From Takakia lepidozioides (Eukaryota > Streptophyta > Takakiopsida > Takakiales > Takakiaceae): 64,000 bases of DNA. Position 1 is the first letter of the stretch. Each line of letters begins with the position of its first letter. The notes under the pieces are model-generated. The model did no database searches. It had not been told where the DNA came from and was given only the letters and a program-made list of their open reading frames with translations. Positions 23,404-32,985 of the stretch are shown here, in pieces. Position numbers and translations under genes: made by a program. The stretch lies in NCBI GenBank assembly GCA_030704615.1, contig CM060731.1, positions 27,714,001-27,778,000 on the forward strand. The letters are read 5' to 3'.

Positions 23404-23820
23404 TTTCACTGTTGATACCTTAACAGAGGTATAGTCTGAGGTTGCTAGGGTCCCTTATGTTGATGATACCTTTACAGAGGTATAGTCTGAAAATGAGGGT
23501 TCTGTTTGGTATACTAACAGAGGTATAGTCTGAGCTGATTAGGGTCCACATATGGTGATACCTCAACAGAGGTATAGTAAAAGGGACAAGCTCCTGTTTG
23601 GTATACTAACAGAGGTATAGTCTGAGCTGATTAGGGTTCACATATGGTGATACCTCAATAGAGGTATAGTAAAATGGACAAGCTCCTGTTTGGTATACTA
23701 ACAGAGGTATAGTCTCACATTAGGGTTCACATATGGTGATACCTCAACAGAGGTATAGTCAAAGGGACAAGCTCCTATTTGGTATACTAACAGAGGTATA
23801 GTCTGAGCATACACTACTAG
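23404..23820 (-). repeat. Tandem hairpin array in the 5' leader of element A
   Basis: Nine copies of AGAGGTATAGT occur in about 415 bp, alternating in two contexts. Several copies form a perfect short hairpin (ATACCTC-AACA-GAGGTAT). The period is about 120 bp for the pair. It lies in the untranslated leader between primer site and gag. Confidence 0.85.
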
Positions 23821-25100
23821 GGTTTGTAATGAAGAGCTAGAATGCAAGTCCTTGACTTCTATGCTTCTACTCAAGCAAAAATATGGTCTGTAGGTGGTCA
23901 TAAGAGGCATCTTCTTGCTCTCTTCCACCCCAATGTGCAACCAAGAATGGTCCAACTCAACTTGCAAGTCATTGTCCACCAAATCAATCCCTCTTCTAGT
24001 CCTTGGGATTTGATTGCAAACTACCATATCTCCATTGCCGAGCAATCATGCATTTGTCTCCTCATCACTTGACAATTGCTCCAAATCAACACAAATTATC
24101 TCAATGTGTAGGAGCAATGCTTGTCACTTACAATAATGCTCCCAAACAATCCGCCTTGGATCCCACTCTCACGCCATGTGCCTCATTTGGGATCTTGCAC
24201 CAATCCATCATCCATGTGCTCCCCGTGGTCATTTGAATGCATGTTTCATGACCTCTTGGCCTATGTGTTGCTCTCCTTCATCATAACATGAATCAACACC
24301 TCTCCACTTCACACACAAATGGATCTCAAAGGCCTTCACCTCTTGCTAGTTCAAGAGCTCCCCTTCTCAAACTTGAACTTACAAACTCAAGCGAGCATGC
24401 TCCACACATGCACCACTTGCTTGGTCAACTATCCACCACAAAGCTCGCACTACCAAGAGCATGAATAGCCAAGTATTGCCTCCCCCTCTTGTCACATTAC
24501 ATAGTTAGGGTGAAGCTATGCATACATTGAATGATGATTTCCCTTCAAGGATTTCCCACCACATGTTCTCCAAGCCCTTCCAATGGCACCCTAAGCTTGG
24601 CTCCACACCACCATGATTGGAAGATTTCTTCACATGCTCCCTTTCAAAACCTCTTGAGCTTCTTAGTGCTCTCCAAGTGCTTGCCCTTGTTGTCTTCAAG
24701 CCCAAGCATATATAGCTCTTTGGCTTCTTTTCCACAACATCCACACTTTGAACTTGCTTAACCCTAGCTTGATAGTGAAATGAGCACTAACAAGCCTTTA
24801 GTCACTCTCCACAAGCCATGGCGCACACCATCGACTCCATAATGCATACAAAGGATTCTCAAACCCTAGAATCCATGCTTCCACACACACAAGACTTCCT
24901 CCTTACAATCCTTGCAAAATCTTGTGACTCAAGAGCTTTCTTCTCAAGCTCTCCAACTCCTTGGTGCATGCAATACTCGAGCACCTTTCCTTGCATCCCC
25001 TTGCAAGCCTTGTGATACAAGAGCTAAATTCTCCTAGCTCTCAACCTCTTTAAAATACAAGTGCAAAACTAATCCTTACACTCCGCAGTCACAAGCATAA

Positions 25101-25116
25101 GGTCATCTTCTTGTAG
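25101..25116 (-). promoter_or_regulatory. Element A candidate self-primer binding site
   Basis: Directly behind the 5' L module, where a tRNA-complementary primer site normally lies, the element-sense sequence CTACAAGAAGATGACC is complementary over 14 nt to L positions 25345-25358. It does not begin TGG and matches no plant primer tRNA I know. Confidence 0.65.
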
Positions 25117-25525
25117 TGATAAGAGATGAGAAATGAGAGAAGTAGAAGACAATGAAAGCTCTCAAAGCATAAAGCAATCACATGAAGAACAAGCCCTAGT
25201 CCTTCCAAGTGAAATCCACTCTATCACATAAACTAAGTCAAGTCAAGGGCACCTTTGCTAAAGGAATCCACCCTACAAAGCCCTCAACACACTCCCTCTC
25301 AATACCTAGAGCTATGGAGGTGAGAGAAGCTCATGGAGGCTCAACTACAAGAAGATGAGCCTCCTCAACACTCACAAAGGGAAAACCTATCTCCATGTCT
25401 CAAGTGAGGCTTGACACCTCACTTGGCATGTGAGACCAAATGAAGTCCCAACACACAAAATATAAATATAAATATCTAAAATGTCCTAGTTAACTAGAAG
25501 TAGGTAATTCTAGATAACCATGACA
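25117..25525 (-). repeat. Element A, 5' L module (LTR-like)
   Basis: 409-bp direct repeat of 14585-15006 at the genomic 5' end of A. It abuts the LINE at 25526. No X module lies on either side of it. Confidence 0.9.
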
Positions 25526-26179
25526 TGTCGAATAGCCACTTTTTGGTCTGGGGGCAGGGTGGGGGAGGGGGGAGATGTATCTATTTGCATTTGGCTTGAA
25601 GGCGGATAGAGGCGGCCTTACCCTTTGTCAACCTGTCCAAGGCAGTTGCTGTAAACTGGAATTTGTAGGGGGAGTGGATAATTAGACCAAAGGTACCGGT
25701 ATGATTTCACTATCTCAATTTTCTGATTGTTGAGGATGAACCTGCAGTCGGCCTGGGCATTGAAAACCATGATCTTGGTTTTGGTACAATTGTCTTGCAG
25801 CCCATAGTTTTTGGAGAACTGTTCCAGGATGTAGAGATGGCGTTGCAGGAAACAGGAGATTGTGCCAAAAGGGCAACATCATCAGCGTAAAAGAGATTTG
25901 ATTGTGTTGGTCCCCCATCCAATGGCACCCCAACCCCATGGTTTTTTTAGATGTAAACCTCCAAGGCGTCAATGTAGATCCCGAACAGGGTAGGTGAGAG
26001 GGGACAACCCTATTTGACCCCAATGTTGCTATGGACCTCTGCTAAGAATTCCCCCGCAATGGTGACCATGCCAGTGGCCATATCATACATAGAAGAGATG
26101 GCATATGGGATGTCCTGAGGGACTCCCACCCTATGAAGCCGTTGGAAAAGAAGGTCCCGAGGAACTGAATCAAAAGCCT
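25526..26179 (-). mobile_element. LINE, middle RT segment between elements A and B
   Basis: Minus-strand reverse transcriptase palm: KAFDSVPRDLLFQRLHRVGV, MYDMATGMVTIAGEF and the catalytic YADDVALLAQSPVS near 25880. Joining it to 37281 restores 'YICFVDFQKAFDSVPRD' after removing one target-site copy, showing that B inserted here. A stop replaces the codon before GCPLSPTLFGIYIDAL. Confidence 0.9.
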
Positions 26180-26357
26180 TGTCGTGCGCATACATATCGC
26201 TACACAACTACATCGCTGTCCAAAACCACACAACACATGTGCACGCCACACACTAGTATACCACTAGTCCACCACTAGTCCAACCACTAGTCCAACCACT
26301 AGGCTACAACTAGTCAGTCACTATGCTGCCCACTATGGCAATCACTAGTCCACACAA
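26180..26357 (-). repeat. Element B, terminal X' module
   Basis: 178 bp, plus-strand TGTCGTGCGC to CCACACAA, bordered outside by the GCCT target duplication. It repeats 26678-26866 and contains a run of CACTAGTCC-type repeats. Confidence 0.85.
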
Positions 26358-26675
26358 TGATAAAGAAGAAGAATACAAGCACGAGCTCACAAAGCTGAAG
26401 CATAAACTCATGCATATATAACCTCATCACTCAAATACAAGTCAAAGCCAAGTACACCCCATGCCATGGGGAATCCACACTATGGCGCCATAGCTAGGTG
26501 TGTTGAGGCTCAACTCGAGAAAGATGAGCCTCCCGCGCTTGCCGTGAAGATAACCACTTCAGGGCCTAAATCTGCCTTGATCTCTGGATTGACACTTGGG
26601 CCAATCCAAAATGTCAATATGTAAAAGCTAGTTATTTCCTAGCTAGTTTCACACTAGTGGTAAAATAACTTGACA
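26358..26675 (-). repeat. Element B, 3' L module (LTR-like)
   Basis: 318-bp direct repeat of 36960-37276, plus-strand TGATAAAGAAG to TAACTTGACA. Sandwiched between two X modules. Confidence 0.92.
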
Positions 26676-26677
26676 GC

Positions 26678-26866
26678 TGTCGTGCGCATACATATCGCTA
26701 CACAACTACATTGCTGTCCAAAACCACACAACACATGTGCACGCCACACACTAGTATACCACCAGTCCACCATTAGTCTAGCCACTAGTCCAACCACTAG
26801 GCTACAATTAGTCAGTCACTAGGCTGCCACTATGCTGCCCACTATGGTAGTCACTAGTCCACACAA
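26678..26866 (-). repeat. Element B, internal X module
   Basis: 189-bp copy of X' placed between the polypurine tract (minus-strand AGGGGGGCGA) and L. With GC and L it makes the junction palindrome GACAGCTGTC at 26672-26681. Confidence 0.85.
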
Positions 26867-27125
26867 TCGCCCCCCTAGCTGGTGCTTAGGTCCCTCTAAG
26901 TCCAGGTAGCTACAAGATGTGATAGTGACCATAGCCTCACTAAGTCCTCCACCACTGTCCCTACTACACTCAAACTCGATAGATCAAGAGGCCGGGTGCA
27001 AGAGTTGCCCCATCGTTAGTCGCCGTCTTGCAACCTGTGAACTTGAGCCTGGGATCTCGTGTATTGACTCCTATGAGCTTGGCCTCCCATGTCTTGTTAG
27101 CTGCCTCTAGTCATGTCCACTGCCA

Positions 27126-27479
27126 CTATCCCAAGCAGTGTAGACATAACCAATCTCCATCAGGAACCCTATCAAGAGGTGGTGTCAAACATCCCATGTG
27201 CCAACCTCTTGAGCATTGATCACACACCAGCATGGTGGCTGCCCCTTTGGCAGACCCACAGAGCATGCACCTCAAACCTGCAAGCACCACTGCCAAGTTT
27301 GGGTCGTCTCTGCCATTGACATTGGGAAGGTGACATGGAGCACAATTATGCACATGGTCCTTCCAAGTCATACTATCCCAACCCTCCAAGATCAGGACCC
27401 CTGAGGGCAACACCTCTCGAACCCTCAGAATAACACACCCTGCAGTAACATCTAGGGTCGTGGGAGCAGTCTGCTGCAA
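27126..27479 (-). CDS. Element B: PHD finger at pol C-terminus
   Basis: Continuous coding from the post-integrase segment (TTLDVTAGCVILRVREVLP) into a C4HC3 PHD finger: CMLC, CDQC, RGWHMGC, and DWLCLHC. It ends at the same place as in A. It shows that the PHD finger belongs to the same reading frame as the integrase tail. Confidence 0.85.
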   Translation of the reverse strand: MQQTAPTTLDVTAGCVILRVREVLPSGVLILEGWDSMTWKDHVHNCAPCHLPNVNGRDDPNLAVVLAGLRCMLCGSAKGAATMLVCDQCSRGWHMGCLTPPLDRVPDGDWLCLHCLG

Positions 27480-27498
27480 ATAAATATAGTCACCAGGG

Positions 27499-28419
27499 CT
27501 AAACCTCCGAACCCCAGGACGATATCATCCACCACGTAAGGACTTGAGCAGTGTCCATACGAATGGCTGCAGACAAATCCGGCTTTCGGCCAAAGAGAAG
27601 GAAATATGGTGAGAAAGAGGCAAGTGATGCTTGTTTGCTGAACCTGTAGCCCATGGCTAACCAAAGAACCTGAAGATCCCAATCTCCTAGGTGTCCCTCA
27701 TGCAAGCCATACTTGCGCAAACCCCTCTTCACCGTCTGAACAACTCTATCTGCCAAGCCATCGGCCTCAGGATGATCCCGAAAAGTGGTGCGGTGGTCTA
27801 TCAAGGCTTTATCACACAAAGCCTGAAACTCCACCAAGAACTCTCTCCCTTGGTCCGTGAGTACCTCATCTGGAGCACCAAATCGGCTAAGCACACGATC
27901 CAAGAATGCATACGCAGGCCCCTCACTAGCCTTGTCAGGCAATGGAACCAACTCAATCCACTTGGAGAAGTATTCCACCATCACCAACACATATCTGTGG
28001 TGGCGCATAGTCAGTGGCAACGGTCCTACGAAGTCAAGACTCCACCTGTAGCCCAATCCCATGATTGGTAAATGATGCAACTGTGGTGTAGGGGAGTTGA
28101 ATGAAGCATGCACCCTATCACACACCATGCACCTAGCCATGAACTGTTGCACCTCTATATGCATACCACGCCACCAATACTGCCCCTGCAGTAAACTTTG
28201 AGTGCGTCGCACTCCAAAATGCCCCATTTCCTCATGAGCATGCCGCACTAACCGTGCACGCTGTGTGGGGTGAGGCACAATCCTCACTCGACCATCCTCC
28301 CATACTCGGAGCAGGTGTGTCCCCTCCCACTTGAACCTCTTGGCTCGTTGTAGGATCCGATCCCTCTCCTTGGCAGTCACAGTGGCTGCAGTGTCTCCAG
28401 TGCGGAGGTAGTCCAACAC
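27499..28419 (-). CDS. Element B: DDE integrase with an internal deletion
   Basis: Open stretch with HHCC (HEEMGHFGVRRTQSLL, CMVC), SLDFVGPLPL, VLTDQGREF and HPEADGLADR, then FSPYFLLFGRKPDL. After 'DTAQVLT' about 180 bp present in A and C (the 'DPDVWVRACDQHAELFKKVM' block) are missing near 27537, which shifts the frame. The copy is therefore defective past the core. Confidence 0.88.
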   Translation of the reverse strand: MLDYLRTGDTAATVTAKERDRILQRAKRFKWEGTHLLRVWEDGRVRIVPHPTQRARLVRHAHEEMGHFGVRRTQSLLQGQYWWRGMHIEVQQFMARCMVCDRVHASFNSPTPQLHHLPIMGLGYRWSLDFVGPLPLTMRHHRYVLVMVEYFSKWIELVPLPDKASEGPAYAFLDRVLSRFGAPDEVLTDQGREFLVEFQALCDKALIDHRTTFRDHPEADGLADRVVQTVKRGLRKYGLHEGHLGDWDLQVLWLAMGYRFSKQASLASFSPYFLLFGRKPDLSAAIRMDTAQVLTWWMISSWGSEV

Positions 28420-28476
28420 AACTGAATCCTCATGTATATCTTTGGCACCACCTTGCTCATTGATGGCCTCAGGGTC

Positions 28477-29685
28477 CTAAGACACTTGATCTACAGTCAT
28501 CCCTGTTGCAGGTCCAACCTGACCTCCCGATGCCAAGATACACAAAAATGCAGATGCCTGCCATCCCAGCACTATCTCCTCGTCCGTCTCACCATGCCAC
28601 CGAGCTCCAGTGTCGTTCTGCTGGCTCGTGCATGGATTGCGACTCAATCCATCCGCATCCCGATTGACCAAACCCGGTCGATGCACAACCTGAAAATCAT
28701 TTTCCTGGAATATGAGTGCCCACCGTGCAAGCTTCCCTGTAAGCTTGTCTGACTCCATCATCCACTTGAGTGGCTGGTGATCCGTGACAAGGGTGAAGAG
28801 ATTGACGTATAGATAGCACCTGAAGTATGCCACGGCCCACACTGCAGCTAAGCACTCTCCCTCATATGAGCTGTACTTAGCATCTACAGCGTTGTTCGAG
28901 CGGCTAGCATAAGCCACTACGAACTCTTTTCCCTCATCATCCACCTGTGTGAGCACCGCTCCAAGCCCCAGCATGCTCCAATCCGTATGCAGTTGAAAGG
29001 GACGCCCCCTGATAGGTCGTCTCAGGATAGGCGCCAAGGTCAACCTCGCCTTGAGCTCTTGAAAAGCTCGTTCCTGCTCATCTTCCCATTGCCACTCCTG
29101 GTCCACCTTGGTCAGCTTGGTTAGGGCCTTTGCAATGGCACTAAATCCCTTGACAAACCGTCTATAATAGTTTGCCATCCCCATGAAAGCTCGAACTCGG
29201 CTCACATCCGTGGGGCGTGGAATTTGTGCAATGGCCTCTACCTTAGTCTGTTGTACCCCCAATCCTCCAAGATATATCATGTGACCCAGATACTCAATCT
29301 GGTTGTGGAAAAACTTGCACTTCCCCGGATGTAACTTCAATCCGTGCGCTCTCAAGCGCTCAAACACCACCTGAAGGTGTCTCTCATGCTCCTCCACCGT
29401 AGCACTAAATATGATGATGTCATCTATGTAGCACCGAGCAAAGTCCACCCCTGCTAGAATCCTATCCATGACTCTCTGAAACTCTGCCAGAGCGTTCTTA
29501 AGCCCAAATGGTAAGAGCCGCCACTGATATAGGCAATCCTTCCCGTGCTCATTGATCCCCCAGAATGTCGTCTTCTGCTTGTCCGCCTCCTTGATCGGCA
29601 ACTGGTGATATCCGGATCGTAAATCCAAAGTGCTAAAGACGTTAGCATGCTCGATGACATCAAAGATCTCCTCTAGTGTTGGCAT
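28477..29685 (-). CDS. Element B: RT palm and RNase H
   Basis: 402-codon open stretch from VFSTLDLRSGYHQLPI through YIDDIIIFSATVEEH, RAFMGMANYYRRFVKGF, the RNase H LHTDWSMLGLGAVLTQ and TDHQPLKWMMES. Unlike A it reads through RT into RNase H. A frameshift at about 29690 separates it from the RT N-terminus. Confidence 0.92.
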   Translation of the reverse strand: MPTLEEIFDVIEHANVFSTLDLRSGYHQLPIKEADKQKTTFWGINEHGKDCLYQWRLLPFGLKNALAEFQRVMDRILAGVDFARCYIDDIIIFSATVEEHERHLQVVFERLRAHGLKLHPGKCKFFHNQIEYLGHMIYLGGLGVQQTKVEAIAQIPRPTDVSRVRAFMGMANYYRRFVKGFSAIAKALTKLTKVDQEWQWEDEQERAFQELKARLTLAPILRRPIRGRPFQLHTDWSMLGLGAVLTQVDDEGKEFVVAYASRSNNAVDAKYSSYEGECLAAVWAVAYFRCYLYVNLFTLVTDHQPLKWMMESDKLTGKLARWALIFQENDFQVVHRPGLVNRDADGLSRNPCTSQQNDTGARWHGETDEEIVLGWQASAFLCILASGGQVGPATGMTVDQVS

Positions 29686-29969
29686 GGCATACTATCGGAC
29701 TTGGTCTGACGATTTACTGGTCGGTAATCACCGCACATATGTCTCTCCGTCCAATTGCCATAGACATCCTTCTTGGCCGACATCACTGTGGCTGAAGCAT
29801 ACTCTCCACCAGAGAGCTCCACCAAACGAGCCTCCCAGAGATCTTGAGTCCTCATCTGAATCAAGGACCTCTCTATGTCACTGTATCTATAGGGTCTCCA
29901 AAAGATTGGCGTGTCAGTGGCCAACTCAATACGAATCTCTTGACCCTTCAGTGCTCCCAAGTTCTTCAA
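29673..29969 (-). CDS. Element B: RT N-terminal part
   Basis: Encodes the fingers region (YRYSDIERSLIQMRTQDLWE, ASATVMSAKKDVYGNW, GDYRPVNRQTKSD), followed by a one-base frameshift relative to the palm. Confidence 0.85.
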   Translation of the reverse strand: MKNLGALKGQEIRIELATDTPIFWRPYRYSDIERSLIQMRTQDLWEARLVELSGGEYASATVMSAKKDVYGNWTERHMCGDYRPVNRQTKSDSMPCQH

Positions 29970-30329
29970 ACTGAAGGCAAAGCAATTCTTGTAAGCCCTC
30001 AGGAACCGCTGTATACGTCGTCTCTCTCCTCCGGTGACAATGGGTCCAATGTCAGGCTCCCAATTGTCCTCCGTAACTGCTATGTTGCAACCTCTTGAGG
30101 AGTACTCCCTGCCTACTCAGTCAATGACAAGGCCTCATCCTGCCCCATCATCTCATCCTCGAGGACTTCCTCAACCCGAGAAAAATCCCCAACCTCATCC
30201 ATCACTGCCGCCCTGGCTGCCAACTCCCTCTGAACCTCGAGCACCTCCCACGTGTGCCATGGATGTCTGCACCCCGTGGTCCTCTCATGCTCGCCCCCAC
30301 TCACTGCCTATACTGTCTCGGTAGGCAGA

Positions 30330-31303
30330 GAGACCATCGAGGGAAGTGTACTCCGCACTTTGCGTTGTTCAGCCATAGCCAAGCTGATAATCCAGGTCAA
30401 GGAATTGAGATCCATTGCTTGCCCCAACACCTGATGACGTGATGCCTCAGAAAGAGACGACACCGCCGTGGTACTAGTGATAAAACCCATTGCCCGCTTA
30501 TGCTCGTCAACATTAGGCTCCACTAACTGCTGCAACTGAGCATCCCATAGGAGGCCAGGTCCACTATCCCGGAAAGCATGCGATCCTGGGAAGCTGAGCA
30601 ATGTAGGTAATGCTGCTCGTGGTTGACCCACCTTGTTGACCACTGCCAAAGGGGAATGGTCATCGTGACTGCCTCCCTGTGTCCAAAATGCTATCCATTG
30701 TGAGGTATGCTGGCCGCTGCACCCCATCAAATGTACGCTTGAGCAGTGCGGGTGGCATCAAGTTAGTCCACCATAGCCGTGGACGATGAGCCCGTGATCC
30801 CACTGTAGCTGCATCTAACAACACTGCTGACCCAAGCCACAACCGGACTTGATGCACACTGGCCATCACCTTGGCCCGAGAATCGCCCATCAGTGGCACA
30901 TTCTCCAAGATGTATGCTGGAGATACAACTTGATGAAGCTGCAAGTGGCGCAAAACCCGTACCATCTCCCAAAACAGACCCGACCTCGAGTCTCGCAATC
31001 CATTGTCATGCCCGGCTGATGAATGCCCTTGGCAGGGCCAACTTGCCACTACTAGATCAATGGAGCCAACCCGCTCCAAATCCTGCACCCCCAGCAACGA
31101 AATGTCTACTGGCAAGGCCTGCTGATATCCACGAACTGCAAACACCGGCAACAACTTAGGGTACTGCTGCACCAACTGAGCAACATGGCGAAGTGAAACG
31201 TGTCGTGCAGTTTCATCCCTCTCCACATACAGGTAACGCCAAACTCGTACACCTGCCTATAACACAGCAGCCAATCCGGTGCTGATCCCGCCAAACAAGT
31301 CCA
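30330..31303 (-). CDS. Element B: C5-cytosine DNA methyltransferase domain
   Basis: Same domain as in A. An open stretch (31226-30660) runs from YLYVERDETARHVSL-type sequence (around 31230) through IDLVVASWPCQGHSSAG (catalytic Cys near 31030), SRSGLFWEMVRVLRHL, AYILENVPLMGDSRAK and HRPRLWWTNLMPPALL. After a frameshift near 30680 it continues to ERAMGF-like and LGQAMDLNSLTWIISL. Motif I is split by a TAG where A has CAG. All core motifs are kept in both copies, which argues for long-term selection on the domain in the family. Confidence 0.9.
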
Positions 31304-32244
31304 GAAGACAAATGCCTTCATCCAGATACTGCCACACAATAGGTGTGGTGTCCAATGGAGACAACTGAGGTGGTCCTGGTGCAATCCCCGCACTCTCCTC
31401 CTCTCCTGATGGTACAAAAGCCTCTACCCAGGCTTGTTGCACCCGTCGATCAACAACCTGTTGCAAATCCTTGCTCGTGCCCCACAATGGAGTCTGAGCA
31501 ATCATGGCAGGCAACTCCGCCATACCATGCATGTCATCCTGCTCTCCCGAAGGTGACACATCCTCTGAATGAGTGTTGCCCTCAAGCAACTCTCCAGGCC
31601 AACTCACTACAGCTGTGAATGCTGCTAGTATCGGCATCTTGCCTCGCTGGGCAACCGCAACTCCTCCTATGAATGTCACAGGGAGCTGCACACGCCGGCC
31701 CTCCCCTAACTGCCATCCCGGCCTACAGGAAGTTCACTCCTCCCAAAAATCTAGGGTGAATCTAGGGCCCATGGGGTACAACACTGCCCCACCAACCAGG
31801 ACATCATACGAGACCGCGTCTGTCACAATGGCCTTGGCTCGCATCACTGAGCCATCTGTAGGGTGATCCGGCCGTAGTCTGATAGCCAACTCACGCCGCG
31901 TCATGCCCCGATCCTCCCAGAGACGTCTGTATCTGGAAAGGACAAGGCTCCATATCCGCCTCCGTAAGGCCCAAGCCTGCAATAGCAGCTCTGCCCAGTA
32001 TCAATGGCTGAGCTCCCGAGTCCAACAAGACCCGCAATGGCCGGTACCTCTTGCCTGCCGGTCCAGTCAAACAGAAAATGTTATCTTGGTTGTCTAACAT
32101 GACAACTCCAGGTGTCACCATGGCGCGCTCAATGGCTGGCCTAGCTGGCAGCTCCATCAACCTGGCAGCTGCAGCTTGCCATGGCACCGCCGTGGCAGTC
32201 TTCACCCTCAAATCCGAGGATCCCTCCGGCACAACACCTCCCAC
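31257..32244 (-). CDS. Element B: aspartic protease region (frameshifted)
   Basis: Two overlapping open stretches carry the retropepsin-like core YRPLRVLLDSGAQPLILGR (LDSGA near 32026-32012), then RRELAIRLRPDHP and YDVLVGGAVLYPMG, and lead into the methyltransferase motif I. Frameshifts occur near 31740 and 31900. Confidence 0.8.
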
Positions 32245-32985
32245 TATCTCCGCAGAAGATGAAGTAACCTCCCCACTCTCACAGAGTGTAGCTGCTAGCC
32301 TGAAACCTCATCTGGTCTTATCCCTAGCGTTGCAATCATGGTAGCCGAGAACCATGGAGCTTGGCACACAGATGTGGCCACTCCCAGCAGCACACTAGTT
32401 GCCGTAGTCTGGGCAACACTAGGTAGTGGTGCTACCCATGTAGCTCTCCCCAATGGCATAGTAACCTCCGCCTCGGAAACAGTCGGGCAAGAACTAGGTG
32501 CCATGGATGGCGTCGACACTATCTCCGCCAATGTGAATGACTGAGAAAGCCTAGCCTGACGGCTTGCCTCCCCACGCTGTGGATCCAACTCCACCTCTGC
32601 ACCTCGTGGCTCAGGAACTCGTGCTGCTCCTCGGGTCACGGCTGCAGCAGACTCCACCTGCACTAGTGGTAAGTGCTGCTCCGCACATGAATCCCATGCC
32701 TCCCATATCTCCTCCCTCAGGAGCAGGAGGTGGACCATCCGGCCTTGGAGCCGGTACCACCTGAGCTGTAGCCATGGCAGCAAGCCTCTGTTCTAGCTGC
32801 TGAAGCCGGTTGGCCATGCCTTGGTCAACACCCTGACCTCCGCGTCCTTGGCCATGTTGAGCTTGCCCTTGGCCTGCACCTCGTGCCTGGCCACCTCGTC
32901 CTCGCTGGGCTGCTCCACCTCGCCCCCGGCCACCATTGTTCCCTTGGAACTGGCCTGGGCGCAACTCAGGATGCAAACCATAACA

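Larger units (their letters stand above)
14518..25525 (-). mobile_element. Element A: Ty3/gypsy-type retrotransposon with DNA methyltransferase and PHD finger
   Basis: An 11.0-kb minus-strand element inside the LINE. Its target duplication is TGTC (14514-14517 and 25526-25529), and joining the flanks restores the LINE frame. Order on the minus strand: L module (25525-25117), primer-site candidate, 2.4-kb leader with a tandem hairpin array, Gag, protease, C5-methyltransferase, RT, RNase H, integrase, PHD finger, polypurine tract (15106-15095), then X (15094-15009), GC, L (15006-14585), X' (14584-14518). The 3' end thus carries X-L-X while the 5' end has only L. The two L copies differ by about four substitutions plus a 13-bp insertion. 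Stops and frameshifts interrupt gag-pol. Confidence 0.9.

Noticed and set aside
23404-23820. A CRISPR-like array
   Set aside because: Regular repeats, but the intervening sequences are themselves repeated and it lies in a plant retrotransposon leader.
14518-25525. Element A as a DIRS/PAT/Ngaro element because of its split direct repeats
   Set aside because: No tyrosine recombinase. It encodes a DDE integrase with HHCC domain and makes a target duplication, so only the repeat layout is shared.
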